This document shows positions 9,431 through 21,570 of a stretch of 64,000 bases of DNA, one piece after another. Source of the stretch: Micromussa lordhowensis. Taxonomy: Eukaryota; Cnidaria; Anthozoa; Scleractinia; Lobophylliidae. A program made the translations under genes and the position numbers. The notes below the pieces were generated by a model. The model was not told the origin of the DNA and ran no database searches. It saw only the letters and a list, made by a program, of their open reading frames with translations. How positions within the stretch are numbered: the stretch's first letter is position 1; every line of letters starts with the position of its first letter. The stretch is from assembly GCA_964020085.1 (NCBI GenBank), contig OZ026606.1, positions 22,157,573-22,221,572 of the forward strand. The letters run 5' to 3'.

Positions 9431-12400
9431 TGTTATTGATATTTCAAACAGTGTCCCGAGTAGTTCTCGCGTAGTGCTACCATGCAGGAACCGATCGAGT
9501 GATTACCGGTACAACCTATTGGCAACTTGAAAACTTGATATCGCACTCATCCCTTCGCGTGAAATTTTACGTGGAATTCTTTCGTCAGGTAATGAATTTT
9601 CCTATAAAATTGTTTCTGATTTTTGTCCTAAAAATATATTAATGTCGGGGAACGGGGAAAATAACCTCCCGCTTCCGGTAGCGTGCTCTCCCGCTTCCGG
9701 TACCTTTATCTCCCGACTCTCACCCTTGTAAGTCTTGCTCCCGTCCTCTGTAAATTAAATAAGAAGACTCAAAACACATCCTAGTCATTTAGTTGCGCAA
9801 TTCTGAGGCGTTTCCTTTTCCTTTTTTCCCCCTTCGTTTTCAGCCTTGCTCCTCTTAATCACGTCTTTTGACAGCTAAGCGACAACATTTCATCACCAAT
9901 GACGTAACCACTGTCAAAGGGTTTCCAATAGCTGTTATTGTAGTTGAGTCTGCGATCAAATGTTCTTTTGTTTAGGAATGCACACAAACGAGGCGAAAGG
10001 GTCAATACAAAGCAGAATTAACCCTTTCGCCTCGTTTGCATGTAAAACCGCTGATAACTGCGATAACAGCTATTTACCGGAAGTAAGCCTCAGTTTTTTA
10101 ACCCAAGGGCGAATTCTCGTTTGCTCGTCGGCCCAGAAGTCTCAAAGATACCAAATGTAAGTCAAAAATGTTTTGAGTTCTTGTTTTAGAAAGTATTTGA
10201 ACGCTTGACGAATGACAAAAATTAGCATTTTGTGCATTCTCTCCCGATTCCCACCCTTTTAGAACTCTCTTTTCCCGCTCTTTCTTCTCCCGCCCCTGCT
10301 GCACCCCTACCACTTACCGCCCCCCCTTAATTAATTGTACGTCTTTCACTGTTGGCTTTTAGAGTGTTTACTAGAAGAGTTAGTAACTTCGTTGATTAGT
10401 GAATACATAATCGCCTCAGCTGTGCTTCGTTGGCTATTCGTTCATAAAAAGCGAAGGCGTGCGCTTTCGTGGAACGTCCAAAGCGCGTGCGACACCTCCT
10501 TCACCCAGTGCATGATCACACTCCACAACAGCAACATGCGTACCTATTTCACATTTGTTTTATCAAGAAAAAAAAAGGTTCACAAACAACCTTGCTACAG
10601 AGGACCAGCCTCTTGCATCAAATTCTACATCCACGAACGTTTTAAATTTCTAAATTAAAATTAAGCCAAAGATTGTTCGAACAATATTGTGATTCTTCTT
10701 AAAATATAAACGACGATAAATAAAGTTCTTGTTTTGACAAGGTAATACTAACTACTAACATGTGTTTACGTTAAGTGAAGCATTCTTTCAATGACAAGAT
10801 GTGCTGTACAAAAAGGACAATATAAAAATAAAGCCTCGTAAGGGAAGTTCAGAAAACAACGAATTGTCTGAAACCGCGCGAGATCACAATCAACATTGTC
10901 CGCCTGCGGGATTGCGAGGCTCTGCCCTGCAAAATCTTCTTAAATACTGCAAGTACGATAAATCATATAGAAAAAAAGTACAACTTCCATTCCAATTCTG
11001 AAACGACAGGAACAGTTGTTGTACTTTTAAATACTGGTGCAAAAAAGCTTCTTTGATCACCTCTGACCTAAACTAGACTATAAACTGATTACTCTATTTT
11101 ATACATGTAGCTCAAGAATTATCCTTTCATTCGCACTAAAATCACATGAAAAGTGACATTCAAGTATTTCTGCTAGATGCTTGTTGAAAGCACATACGTG
11201 TGCAGTGACAGGGAGACCTGTGGGAAAAAATTTGCCCGAGGTAATTAAATACTAGTTTGGAATTTTCGGGCCCTCCAATATACAGAGCAGTAGCTCTAAG
11301 TGAGTGGGTTTTAAATAGAAATCAAGATGTTAGAAATGCATCAAACAGTCCTTGAATGAGTCCCTGTTTTGTTCCTTAAATTTGCTTTCGTAAGAATTAT
11401 TTGATAAAAGTATTTTTGAGTTTAGTCATGTATGATGAGTCTCGTATTGGCTGAACTGGGGATAAAAAGAAAGCATTTAATCGTAGCTTCATTTAGATCT
11501 CCCTGTCACACTTTTCTTTTGGTATTCCCCAACCATTCTGTGGTATAGAGGGCCATGGCGTGACAACTCTGAAAGTAGCTGCATGAGATGTCACGGTCTA
11601 TCTACTGCGTGACACAAGAGAAAATTGTTGTCGGCTCTTGCGTGACATCGATAAAGTACATATCACTGTCATAACAATGTAAGTTAAACATACTACAGGT
11701 GAATCCGAAAAACTGTACCTACTCACGGAAATACACCTTAAATCTAAAAAAACTGCTGCATTCTTAGAGTAACAAATGTTACAACTACTAGAACACCATT
11801 TAAAGAACTTACCATTATTTTTTTATGCACATTCCAGAGATAACTCTCAGAAACTATTTATCTACATGTAGTGAACTACAAGCAAATGATGTTTTGAAGA
11901 CATGACAGTGTAGGTTACCACTCAGACAAATATCGGCAAAGCAAGTATACAGTGCTGGTACCTTCCTGATATAACTGCATTCTCTCCCAAGGCCAAATCC
12001 AATCAGGATAGAGAATTTGTCTCAAGTCAGTCAAGTGCACAGCTAGAAAACATTTACATGTTCTTTCAAGTTATACAAACACAAGTGGAAGCTTGGGAGA
12101 TTAAGAAATGCTGTGGAAACACGACTCAATAGGCAATAGTATTTCCATGGCATTGTCCCAAACTTTCACAAGTGTTCATATAACTCGAAACTATATTCTA
12201 TTTTTTAAAAACACAGCCCAAAGAAAATAACAGCCTGACTGTGACAACTTTTCTGTGTTTCTATTGAGTTTTAGTAGAATTCTACTAGTATACTGATGCA
12301 AGCGCTGTAATCTGATTGGCTGAGCCATTGCACACTATCAGCCATTAGTGTGCAGTGACTGGAACTCGTCTACGAAATGGCAACGTTTTTTCGTTTTACC

Positions 12401-13090
12401 AAAGTTTTTGAGGAAAATTTTGATGAAAATGGATAATTAAAATCCTGGGAAGACTAAACGAAGGACATTTACAGTTTTTAAAATAGTTGAAATTATAGAA
12501 AAAATGATGCGCGCACATGCACAACTTCAATTTTAAATGCCAATTCAATCCGGGCGAACTTTTTAAGGTGCAAAATTTAACAATAAGTCGAGAAATAATT
12601 GGAAACCGGTTATCTGAAGTAAACTTTAGTAAGAATTCTACTAAAACAATTGGATTATTCAACTATCACCTCATAGAAATCTCGAGCTCATAATCTAATT
12701 GTTAAGTAGTAATACATTTTTTTTAACCAATCAGCAAGCGATTTTTCTTTGGGCTATGTTCTAATACCATTTACTTGCAACTGGATAGAAGATAAGGTTG
12801 CTCTTACTTACATCATCTGAGGATAAATGATGTTACAAATGGTGCAAAAAAAAACATCATTAGCAGCTAAAAAGACTCTTTTTTGCCTAATCAATATAGC
12901 AATTAATTTTGACTATGATAGATCTGCAGTGCATGCAAAGGACTAAAGCCACAAAGCTCTTTGTACACATTGCAGACCTATGATGGGAGCAACTAATATT
13001 CCATTCCAAAGAGATTCTTCTACATTTTTAACAACTAGATACAGCCATTTAAGAATAAGGTTTCCATGTTTCTTATAGTGAACATGTTGA
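9430..13090. other. Gene-free stretch downstream of the death-domain gene
   Basis: No supported exon on either strand. The part next to 13090 must include the 3' UTR of the minus-strand death-domain gene, but I could not fix the polyadenylation site. 9988-10036 holds an inverted pair ('acgaggcgaaagggt' and 'accctttcgcctcgtt'). 12080-12780 is an inverted-repeat element, listed separately. Confidence 0.4.
12080..12780. mobile_element. MITE copy A (nested elements)
   Basis: The inner part, about 12273-12705, starts 'agtagaattctactagtata' and ends 'tcgagctcataatctaattg'. It matches 34313-34803 across its length, including 'atctgattggctgag' and 'tatcagccattag'. The outer part ('gcccaaagaaaataac' near 12216 and 'tttctttgggc' near 12745) suggests it sits in, or forms part of, a larger palindromic element related to 49285-49635. 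Confidence 0.55.
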
Positions 13091-14399
13091 CTAAATGATC
13101 AACTCATCTGGTTCCAAATCTGAAACAGGAATCAAACATGACAATCAGTTTAAGGACTCTAAACACTGTTATTTTGTCTGGGAGAAAGAAGAAAATTCAT
13201 TATTTATCTGAATGTTTGAAGTGACTGTATAATGCAATTTTCAGCAAATAATTGTTCTTTCCATTCCAGGAGAGTTTGTCCAGGAAATAAAGAAATAAAA
13301 GCTAGTTTATGCACAGGGGAGGGGGGGGGGGGGTGGTGGGGAGAGTTGGACAGGGGAGCAGGAGATCTAAACCTAACATTTCACATAGCTTTTATTCCAG
13401 TAACACACGCCCACCCTCTACCCCTCCTCTTTTATTAATCACATAGACCCTGGAACATTGAGGTCCTCACTTTTCATGCAAAAATATTTGTTTTGGCAAT
13501 CAGTTACTCTTTGATTCACTGATGAGCTTCAACTCACACAAGCACAATGGAGCTGAACTCAAAAGAAGTGGCAATCAAATCCTTGGGATGTCCATTAATT
13601 TCTTATCCTTTTACAATGAACTAAAAAACGATTTTGAAAATTCAAGATTGGTTACCTTCCACCCACTGAAGGGGAGACAACTGTTGTTTAGCTGGGGATG
13701 TAGCTTGATTCCCTGAGCCTTTAGGAAGCAAATCCTTATTCTTGTGCCTGGACTTTTCTTCAGACAAGGGACTCTTGAAATCAGAAGACATCTGAAACCA
13801 GCCACGGATGGTTAAATATATATTCAGTTTGATCAATGGTTGATTTAAGATTAAATATCCTGATCAGCTGTATCTGATTAAAAGTAAACAATAGTAATAA
13901 TAAAATATAAACAATAGTTCAGTGACATAAGATGGTGTCAGAAAAGTGATTAGGTGACATGTGTAACATGCTTCGCGATTTGTGCGATATCGGTTTTCAC
14001 GTGCAATTTAACGCGGAATTCATGAGTCAGGTAATGAATTTTCCTATAGTATTCACCTTAAATGCTGGAACCCCAGACCAGTCAGGAGAACGCAGAAAAC
14101 TGGGCATCATAACTGGGTTTTCCTGTGCTAACATGTAGCTTTGCCTTGAACTTGATGTCAATGGATTACTATTGGACTTGCTCAGCTGAAAATTAACAAT
14201 ATTATCAATACCTAGTTCTTATTACTAAACAAAATAAAATCTCATTCCAGCCGAGTGACCCATCAGGCCAGTCCTTATCATTCAAATTATTCAGTGAAAA
14301 ACACACCTTTCTTTTACTCTGGGAAGAGGGTTTCTTGGATTTCAAAGACTGTGTGGTTTTTCTTCTTCTACGAATACCAATTATGACTTTCAATGCACA
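13091..14399 (-). CDS. Death-domain gene, exons 7-10 (basic and Ser-rich C-terminus)
   Basis: Exons are 14307-14399 (31 residues), 14057-14185 (43), 13656-13791 (45 plus a split codon) and 13091-13119. Exon 7 is strongly basic (GIRRRRK, then KSKK and SKRK), a possible nuclear-localisation or phospholipid-binding patch. Exons 8 and 9 are Ser, Pro and Lys-rich and look disordered. The last exon encodes only LEPDELII after a split Asp codon, an acidic hydrophobic C-terminal tail, and stops at TAG. These are small exons with modest sequence signal. They are supported mainly by four consecutive in-phase AG/GT junctions. Confidence 0.72.
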
Positions 14400-17300
14400 C
14401 TGGATAGAAAAAACCAAGGATATTGTAGTTAGTAAGAATCCATTTATGATAATCTAAAAATACAATACTGGTTATAATTATAAAGAGAAAACATCATAAC
14501 ACATATAGCATCACTTGATACAAGCGTAATCAATAACCATTTAGATTGTGACAAAATCTTATTTTAATTATAATAAATCGCACAGCTGTTACAATCTGAA
14601 TCCCAGAACAGACTAAGTCAAATCTGCATTAGGTCGAGTGGTCCATGCCATTGAAACTTATCCCACTTTTCTGTAGCATTAAATAACTTGGGGCATCTAT
14701 ACTCCCCCCTCACCATCCCCCGATTGTGGGGTGCTACCCCATTGCAGGGTTACACCCCTGCATTAATTATGCAGATACTCATCTACAATGTATATGTTAT
14801 GGTTCAATTTTATTTTTGGTTCAATTTCTGTTAAACCAGTTTAAATTTTTCAAACTGGTTCATATTTTTCAAACTGGGTTGAAATTTTCAAACCAGTTTA
14901 ATTTTCAATTTTAAGCAGAATGTGAGCACATGTCTTAATAATTTGGGTTAAGCACTCAAGTTAGTGATTAGGCCTAAGCACATATTTAGAATGGTTAGCT
15001 TTGATGTTAGGCTGGGAACTTTGCATATGAGTTAGTGGTTTGGGTTGAGCTCTCAGGTTAGTGATTAGGCCTAAGCTCTTATTTGGAATTGATTAGCTTC
15101 TTAGTAATAAAGACAAAGTTCATGTATGAATAAATTAAAATGTATATGTATTTATGAATAAATTAAAATTTATATGAGAGGGGCTTGGGGTGATGAACTG
15201 ATAATTAAAACAAGTATGAGAGCTCTTGCATCCATTGCTTTCATTGTCAAGTGGTAATGACAGTGGGAAGCAGATCCAGAGGTCAGCGGTTCAAATCCCG
15301 GTGAGTACGAGATAAAAAGAAAAAAAAGTGAAACCTACTGTTAATTAGTATTCAAGCTTAATGGGGATTTGGGGGAAGGGGTAGAGTAGATGGGAGAATA
15401 AATCAGGAGAAACTCAGGGAGAAAAGGAGAGAATAGGTTAGAGAATAGGTTAGAGGAATGTTAAGAGATACAATATTTTCCCTTTTTATAAAGATAGTTG
15501 ACAAAAAAAAAAACTGGTTTGAAAAATTCAACCCAGTTTGAAAAATATGAACCAGTTTCAAAAATATAAACTAGTTTGAAAAATTTAAACTGGTTTAAAA
15601 AAAAAATTAAACCAGAAGTAAATTTAAACCATAACATATACACCTGGGTAGAGAGAGGCACTGTGACAGTAAAGTGTACGTCTTGCCTGACAACACAACA
15701 CAAAGACCCTGACAGGGGCTCAAGGTAGACCACTTGATCTGGAGCCCAGTGCACTACCCATTAGACTGCCATGACTCCAAAACTTCATTACAGAATACTA
15801 GAACTTACCATCAATGGCCCTTCGATGTGATCAACATTGTCGTCAGAATCTGCTGTCTCCTCAGGATGCTGACACACACTTTGTCTACTCCTACTGCGCA
15901 AGTGCATTTCTCTATGTTCTTTGCATACAGAGTATGTCCTTGTTGCCAAGTTGTAGATTTGCTCTGAGGGAATCCCACTGATTGAGATTCGTTTGCTACG
16001 ATTTTGGCTCATCCTTTCTAACTCGTGATGCAGGAGGGTCAATTCTTTCTTCACAAGGTCTTGCTTTATTTTGTACTGCCCACAGTTTTGACAGGTGAAC
16101 AGCTGCTCGGAGATGTCTTGGTGTTGTTCAAGCAGATGATTCTGAAGTTCTTTTATAACATCAAGCAGGTCTTTTATCATCTTTTGTTTCATTTCCAGGT
16201 CTTTGAGGAATTCTCCTGTTTTCCGTAGCTGTGGCCGCTTTTGCCTCAGTGCCTTACAATCTATACACTGTGTTAAAAAAAGCAGATTGTTAAGAAAATT
16301 TTACGTTTTATTGAGTGCTAGAATAAGATAGTAAAATATTGTCTTAAGATACAAATTAAGAGCAAATAATGTACAAATGTACATTGTACTTTTTGTTAAA
16401 TATGTCTGTCAGAAGTCCTGGGTCCATATATGCAACAATGATAGAAATACCTCTTTGGTTTTAGGTTACTAGAAGCAGAGTTACATTTGTAAATGCTAGT
16501 TGAACTACCTACATGTACAAGCAACACTGAAGGTTGAGCTTGCACAGCCATATGTACCGGTAATTTAGTTTGGTTTACAAGAACCTTGTAGCTAGGGGCA
16601 GAAACTCTAATTGAACGATTACAAGGTGATAGTTGTTACAAAATTGAAGGCATAAATATCAAGAAGCTGTCTGAAATATTTCTGTCTGCACACAAGCAAG
16701 GAAAATAATTGACTGGTGACTAATTTTATTTGTTTTTAAAATCAAATGCCTGGAATGCTTATGACATTTCCTTCGCAAAAGATACAAGTTCTACATCTAC
16801 TTAATGCACCTCAGCAGTCTTACCTTTCTGACAGCAAAAGCGCTCTCTTCTCCGTCGACTTGCTTAAGAACAAACCTTTGTGATGTTTCCATGCTTGAAC
16901 ACACCATTACCTTTACAAACATTCAACAGTAAAACAAAGTGTTGGTACATCAATTATTTTATAACTTATATGTAATATTATGATATAAAAATATAGTGAC
17001 ACAACGAATGTCATTTTGTTTATTTTGTGACGTACAATTTCTGGTGCCAAGTTTGAAGAACGCTGCTCTTCTATTTCTAGAGATATTCTTGACTCAGTAT
17101 CTTACTGTTTTAGTGGAATAATAATTATTTATGATGTCATCATTTTTCTCATTTGCATAATACAAAATTGTACATATCTCTAAAATGAAAGAAGATATTC
17201 CAAAAAGGAAAACACCATTCTTCTTTACTTTGAAAAGCCTTCCAAATAAGCAGCAATTATTTTCTTACTTAATAGGCACTCAAGTCACAAGTACATGTAG

Positions 17301-20300
17301 TGCTTAAATGTGGTGATGTGAAAAATAATTTTGTCATTGAGGGGTGTGACTCCCATTCAGGGGTGGTGCTTAATAAGGGGCCGCAGTATCTATTTGAGTA
17401 AACACGCTATTAATTTCCAAACATTTCCTACTTTCAGGGACTCATTACCTTTTCATCTTTGGCACATAACAACTTTTCAACTTTCAAGTTCTCTGGGTCT
17501 TCCTTGCTGTTGTAAAGGACAGAACCACTGGAAATGATGCCATCAAGCAAATGTGAAAGGAGTGACAATGAAGGAAGTAACCTAATCAATTTCTTGGCCA
17601 CATCCGTGCGCCTGATATGCAGTAAAGCCAGAAATAGTGTTTGTGGTGTGGCAGTGGCTGCTCCTTCCTCTTTCCACTTTAACAGCAACTGATAAGCTTT
17701 TTCACTGACACCTTTGAAGTCTTCATCAATATTATTGAGAAAACACTCCTTTTTTAGCATGTGCCGCCCAAGTTTTCTCCAAGAGGCACCGATATCTTCA
17801 TTTATGTCACTAAAAAGTGCTTCCAAGGGGGGTTCAGATGGTACATGCAGGTTTGTATCTGAATAACAAAACAATTCATCGGTCTAGTTTGTCATGATAA
17901 GCTCTCACAGAAATACATAAATGTATACATTTTAAATATCTAGTTGCTACATGACTGTTCAATATTTCTTTTACAGCAAGAACAGACCCATAATAATAAT
18001 ATATAAATTATGATAAGAATTATATAAGAATTGATTTTAACTGATTTTAGGTTGAGGTATAAATTTACTGTTACATGTACATGTACACGAGAAGACAAAT
18101 TTCTTTTGAATGTTTTTACAGTTTATTTAACACATCTCATGAACAGAAGACTGACAGCTTTATTTTCAAGCTTCCCTTTGGTAGATTCACACTGAAATTG
18201 ATCTGACACAGTCAGACACTCACGTACAGCACATATAGACTTTAGTGTACATGTGTTCAATATACCTCCAGCGTAGGAATATAGGCATCTGTGAGTATTT
18301 GGTGTTGATGTTTTTAAAGTCACTGGTATATCAGGAGATGACTTTCCATTTCTTTTATCACAGGAAAATGAAGAAGAGGATGATAGAGGCGAAGGAAGGA
18401 AAACTCCAGAATCATCACCACATGATTCATCTACATCATCAAGTGAAGTCTTGAATAAAAAGGCTTCAGCCACTTGAACGTCATCCACAGAGAGGGGACG
18501 CCGTGATCTGGAACGCAGTAATGATGATTGTTGCATCATCCAGCAAAAGTTAATGGCATCTTCTGTAACAGCATCTGAAATAATAAAGAGATTTTGAAGG
18601 ATCTATGAAAAGCACATATTTTCATTCTGGAAAAAGAAGGGAAAAGATCTTTCTATCTTTTCATGGACATACTCCATTGGGACCTTCAAAATGTCCACTT
18701 AATTAACTGTTAATTATATTAATTATTTATATAACTAATTATGTTTTTACCAAACGGAGATGGATAAGCTTTTTCCAGGATAGAAACTGAGTCATGAATA
18801 AGCTGCATCAGTGCAAAAAATACACTGAAAATATTTAATTCACTGATTGAAATCTTTACTAGTGAAGAGCAAATATACCAACATGCAATCTCAGACTAAG
18901 GAGGTTGATCAAAGCACAGGGAGCACACAATCTTGCTGAGTAGGAAGACAATAAATAAAGGAATGAAAAGAAAGAATAGTTTACCTTTTGTCTTTTCTTA
19001 CATGGCCTTACAGGGAGAAAGAACCACTACCTACAAGTCCTGAGGAACACTGAGGAGAATTTTAGCGACTTTTAGCGAGTTTTTTTCTCAAATCGCTTTT
19101 CGCAACATGATTGTACCATTACCCCGTTACGGTATACTTCATTCAGTGCACACTTAAGCTCCCCTCCATCTCCCACACAACAAATCTTTACAAACTCCTC
19201 CCCTGGTTAGCAGTTTTTCTTGCGCGTACGAAATTGCCTGATCTCTGCATGGAAATAAAATGTTGCAAGCAACCTGAAGCATTTTAGCAAGATTCCATGG
19301 GAGCAGGGGAAGGATTTTACAAAGATTTGTTGTTTCAAAAAACGCGTGGGAGCTGGAGGGGAGCTGAGTGCGTGCTAGATGACGTGTATGGTACCGGGGC
19401 CTAATGGTACGATCATGTTGCAAAAAGCAATTTGAGAAAAAACTTTGCAAAAGTTGCAAAAATTCTCTGACTGTCGCAAAAGTATTTCGAAAACAAATTC
19501 AACCAAGTTGTACAAAAATCTTTTGACTTCTTTTTGTATTTGTTTGGTTTTATGAAAGCAACAAAATTTAGAGATTCGAGCAAATTTTTGTACTGTGTTC
19601 AAAATGTTCAGGCAAGCAGTTTCCTCCCTTGTCAATTATTATAAAAAGAATTGCCGGGTGCAAAAGGGCCTAGGTATGAGTTTAGCGCTACAGTTCCACA
19701 GGACTTGTATTAGGTAGCGGTTTTCTCTGTAAGGTTGCCTAAGAAAAGACAATAGGAGATCAAGACAAAGGTAAACTATTAATTCTTTTCATTCCTTTAT
19801 TTGCTGTCTTCCTACTCAGCAAGATTGTGTGCTCCCTTTGATCAAAGAGTCACAGACATCAATATTTAATTTTCATGCTTCTTTAAAACTTACATGTGCT
19901 AACATCTGCTAATTAACCAGGATTAATTTGGCAATGACATATTAAGCTCATTCAATTTGCCAATAACTTTGCTATTTTCATTTCAATCCTATTGAGCCTG
20001 TTCAGGCAAGAATTTGCGCTGAAATATTTTAAAAAAAGTTATAATATTCCCCAAGTTGAAGTGTTGATGCACAATGCCTTAGTAACAAAGGGAACACCCT
20101 CCGGAGAAGTATTTCCGAGAAATCACGTGATTCCGTTTTATGATCAGTCACACAGATCTAAATCAATGCCTACTGTCTTTTTTCCATCTCCCACAGAACT
20201 AAAATTTACTAGTTTTCTATGAAACCTAGTGGTCAAAATGCACAGAGCAAATGATGGGGCTTGGTCACAAAAAGATCATTTTGCCTTCCTTGTGTCAAAC

Positions 20301-21305
20301 ATCACATTTCCTGCAAGAATCCCCTCAAACTTCCTAAATATCTTCCTTGACCGGTTTTTTCTCAGTCAGTTTAGAACTGTAACGATTAAAATTAATAGAA
20401 TGATCCATGCCAATGATAAAGAACATATTTCCACAAAACGAAACCTGCTTGATCAGCAGCTCTTTCATTGATCGCTTTTAATTGAATGTCACTTAAGTAC
20501 ACCGTACGCACTTCGAAATAAAAATTAAAACAAAATTAAATTTGAAAGAAAGTGTATTAAATTAAATTTGGCCAGAGAAGAAAGCAAGTGAGATGGGAAG
20601 AAAAAGGATCAAGTTGGATAAAACTAAGGAAAACCAAACAAATCAATTCAAAAAGCTTTACAAAGTAAACTCGATTCGCTGATTGCATCTAATTATCACT
20701 CATTTGAAATTATAAACTTACTTCAGGATAACGGCGGCAACTAAACAATTAGATTGGTTAGATTTTCAGCAAGAACAATCTTGGTTCTCAATTTCAAGCA
20801 GGGGCGCGCAAACTAAGACTACATGCAAGCTTAAATAAACGGCAAGGTAAGCTAAATCCGTCATGGGCGTAATCAGTTTGAAGACCAATATGAAGGAGAT
20901 TTTGGAAGCAGCTTTTAAACGTTATTTACTCTAGAATAACTCAATTACGAGCTGCAGCTCTAAAACTGCAAGATCAAATAACATCCCAGGCCATACTGGA
21001 TCTAATTTTGTTTCGACTGAGCTTAACATACTGCGGTTAAGCGGGCGCAAGCGGGCATCTTTCGCGGTTGCTGTTCCCGCGAACTCGACAGAAGTTCGTA
21101 AACAACATTCGATTCTCGAAATTTGCATCCAGGTGTCCGTATCCATTACTCAGCTATGCTGTATAACTATTACCACTTTGGTGACTTAAGAAGCTCTTAA
21201 TATAGATGAGTAAATGAAGGACTCGAGTTGTTCTAGTCAAATCTACTCACCTGTCGCGTGAGACAAGTTGGGGGTACTTTTGATGCCAACTGCGAGGGAC
21301 GCCAT
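13091..21305 (-). CDS. Death-domain coiled-coil protein (10 exons, whole gene)
   Basis: Exons run from the start at 21305: 21251 or 21247-21305, 18751-18824, 18266-18574, 17449-17858, 16824-16910, 15809-16267, 14307-14399, 14057-14185, 13656-13791 and 13091-13119 (stop TAG). Every junction is AG/GT and every phase agrees. With exon 2 and the distal donor the total is 1,785 nt (594 residues). With the proximal donor and exon 2 skipped it is 1,707 nt (569 residues). Domain order: short N-terminal helix region, Ser-rich segment, death domain (about 160-240), coiled coil (about 330-400), basic stretch, Ser-rich tail ending in an acidic peptide. Death domains assemble signalling scaffolds in apoptosis and innate immunity, so an adaptor role is likely but inferred. 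I do not recognise a named orthologue. It lacks visible catalytic, CARD, DED, TIR or transmembrane segments. Confidence 0.85.
14783..15643. mobile_element. Inverted-repeat element in death-domain gene intron 6
   Basis: The left arm (about 14783-14905) carries phased 'tttttcaaactggtt' units. The right arm (about 15490-15643) is its inverted copy ('aaccagtttgaaaaat' units), down to the outer 'tgtatatgttatggtt' and 'aaccataacatata'. Between them lie non-coding sequence and a tRNA-like segment (15235-15320). An open frame across the right arm is a by-product of the A-rich repeats. Confidence 0.6.
15235..15320 (+). repeat. tRNA-derived SINE-like segment
   Basis: 'agcggttcaaatcccggtg' contains a polymerase III B-box (GGTTCAAATCC), preceded about 50 bases upstream by an A-box-like 'gtcaagtggtaatgac'. 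It does not fold as a complete tRNA and is followed by A-rich sequence, so I read it as a SINE head. Confidence 0.4.
15809..16910 (-). CDS. Death-domain gene, exons 5-6 (coiled coil with CxxC pairs)
   Basis: Exon 5 (16824-16910, 29 residues) is a short charged linker. Exon 6 (15809-16267, 153 residues) opens with CIDC, then carries about 70 residues of heptad-like helix (FLKDLEMKQKMIKDLL onward, ending LTLLHHELERM). A second CxxC, CQNC, interrupts the helix at about residue 372. The helix should mediate oligomerisation. The CxxC in mid-coil resembles zinc-hook or disulphide arrangements, but no metal binding is shown. The remainder is Arg/Ser-rich, then acidic (EETADSDDNVDHIEG). It ends in phase 0 at 'ttgatg|gtaagt'. 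Confidence 0.8.
17449..17858 (-). CDS. Death-domain gene, exon 4 (death domain)
   Basis: This 410-bp exon encodes the death domain. Features seen: LFSDINEDIG at helix 1, then a helix 2 with the WRKLGRHM signature (Trp plus Leu-Gly-Arg), the IDEDF acidic turn, the KAYQLLLKW helix (matching the family's K-AYQ-LL-W pattern) and the closing helix DVAKKLIRLL. These are the core positions that define the fold, and spacing fits a full-length domain of about 80 residues encoded in one exon. A further 40 residues of hydrophobic and then charged linker complete the exon. Assignment to the death-domain family is firm. The binding partner cannot be read from sequence. Confidence 0.88.
18266..21305 (-). 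CDS. Death-domain gene, exons 1-3 (N-terminal region)
   Basis: Exon 1 begins with ATG at 21305 (context GAAGATGGCG) and encodes MASLAVGIKS followed by eight more residues. It ends at overlapping donors in 'acaggtgagtag'. Exon 2 (18751-18824) adds 24 residues forming a likely amphipathic helix (ALMQLIHDSVSILEKAY). Exon 3 (18266-18574) adds 102 residues, including an RSRSRR basic patch and a serine run with acidic flanks (DESCGDDSG). Exon 3 accepts a phase-1 junction from either exon 1 (proximal donor) or exon 2. The 2.4-kb first intron carries a transposon-like inverted repeat (18895-19852). Confidence 0.75.
18895..19852. mobile_element. TIR element in death-domain gene intron 1
   Basis: 'gatcaaagcacagggagcac' (from 18908) to about 18985 is an inverted copy of about 19765-19847 ('gtgctccctttgatc'). 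The shared block includes 'acaatcttgctgagtaggaa' and 'ggaatgaaaag'. A second inverted pair lies inside (about 19085-19140 and 19385-19440). There is no transposase, so it is non-autonomous. It inserted close to alternative exon 2. Confidence 0.6.
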
Positions 21306-21570
21306 CTTCGGGCCTTTGTTCGATCTTTAAGGTCTTCTACTTTCCTTTTCAACCACTGCTTGATTATCACTTAGCTACTTAAAAGTAGCCTTCAAGATGC
21401 TAGATGCCATCTTCCTGAATTCATTTTCGACAATGAAAAAGGAGGTAAACTAATTTTCCGCGTATAAAAGTCTGAGCGACCTCCGGAAAATCAAACCTCT
21501 TTGGTCGTCGCGAAGTATTACGTCATGTGGTATAAATATCCCGCCAATGGGTGAAGGACGAGTCTGAGTT
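21306..21570 (-). promoter_or_regulatory. Possible promoter of the death-domain gene
   Basis: Upstream of the start codon, the minus strand shows 'tatttata' (21531-21538) and 'tgacgtaa' (a CRE-like site, 21518-21525). An inverted CCAAT motif lies just beyond, near 21543. On the plus strand, TATAAAAG (21463-21470) could serve a divergent transcript, but I see no gene to go with it. Motif matches only. Confidence 0.25.

Noticed and set aside
10335..10658. 107-codon open frame on the plus strand
   Set aside because: No domain, low-complexity basic tail, and no neighbouring exons or splice sites. Chance frame.
15461..15754. 97-codon open frame on the minus strand
   Set aside because: It runs through the A-rich arm of an inverted-repeat element in an intron of the death-domain gene.
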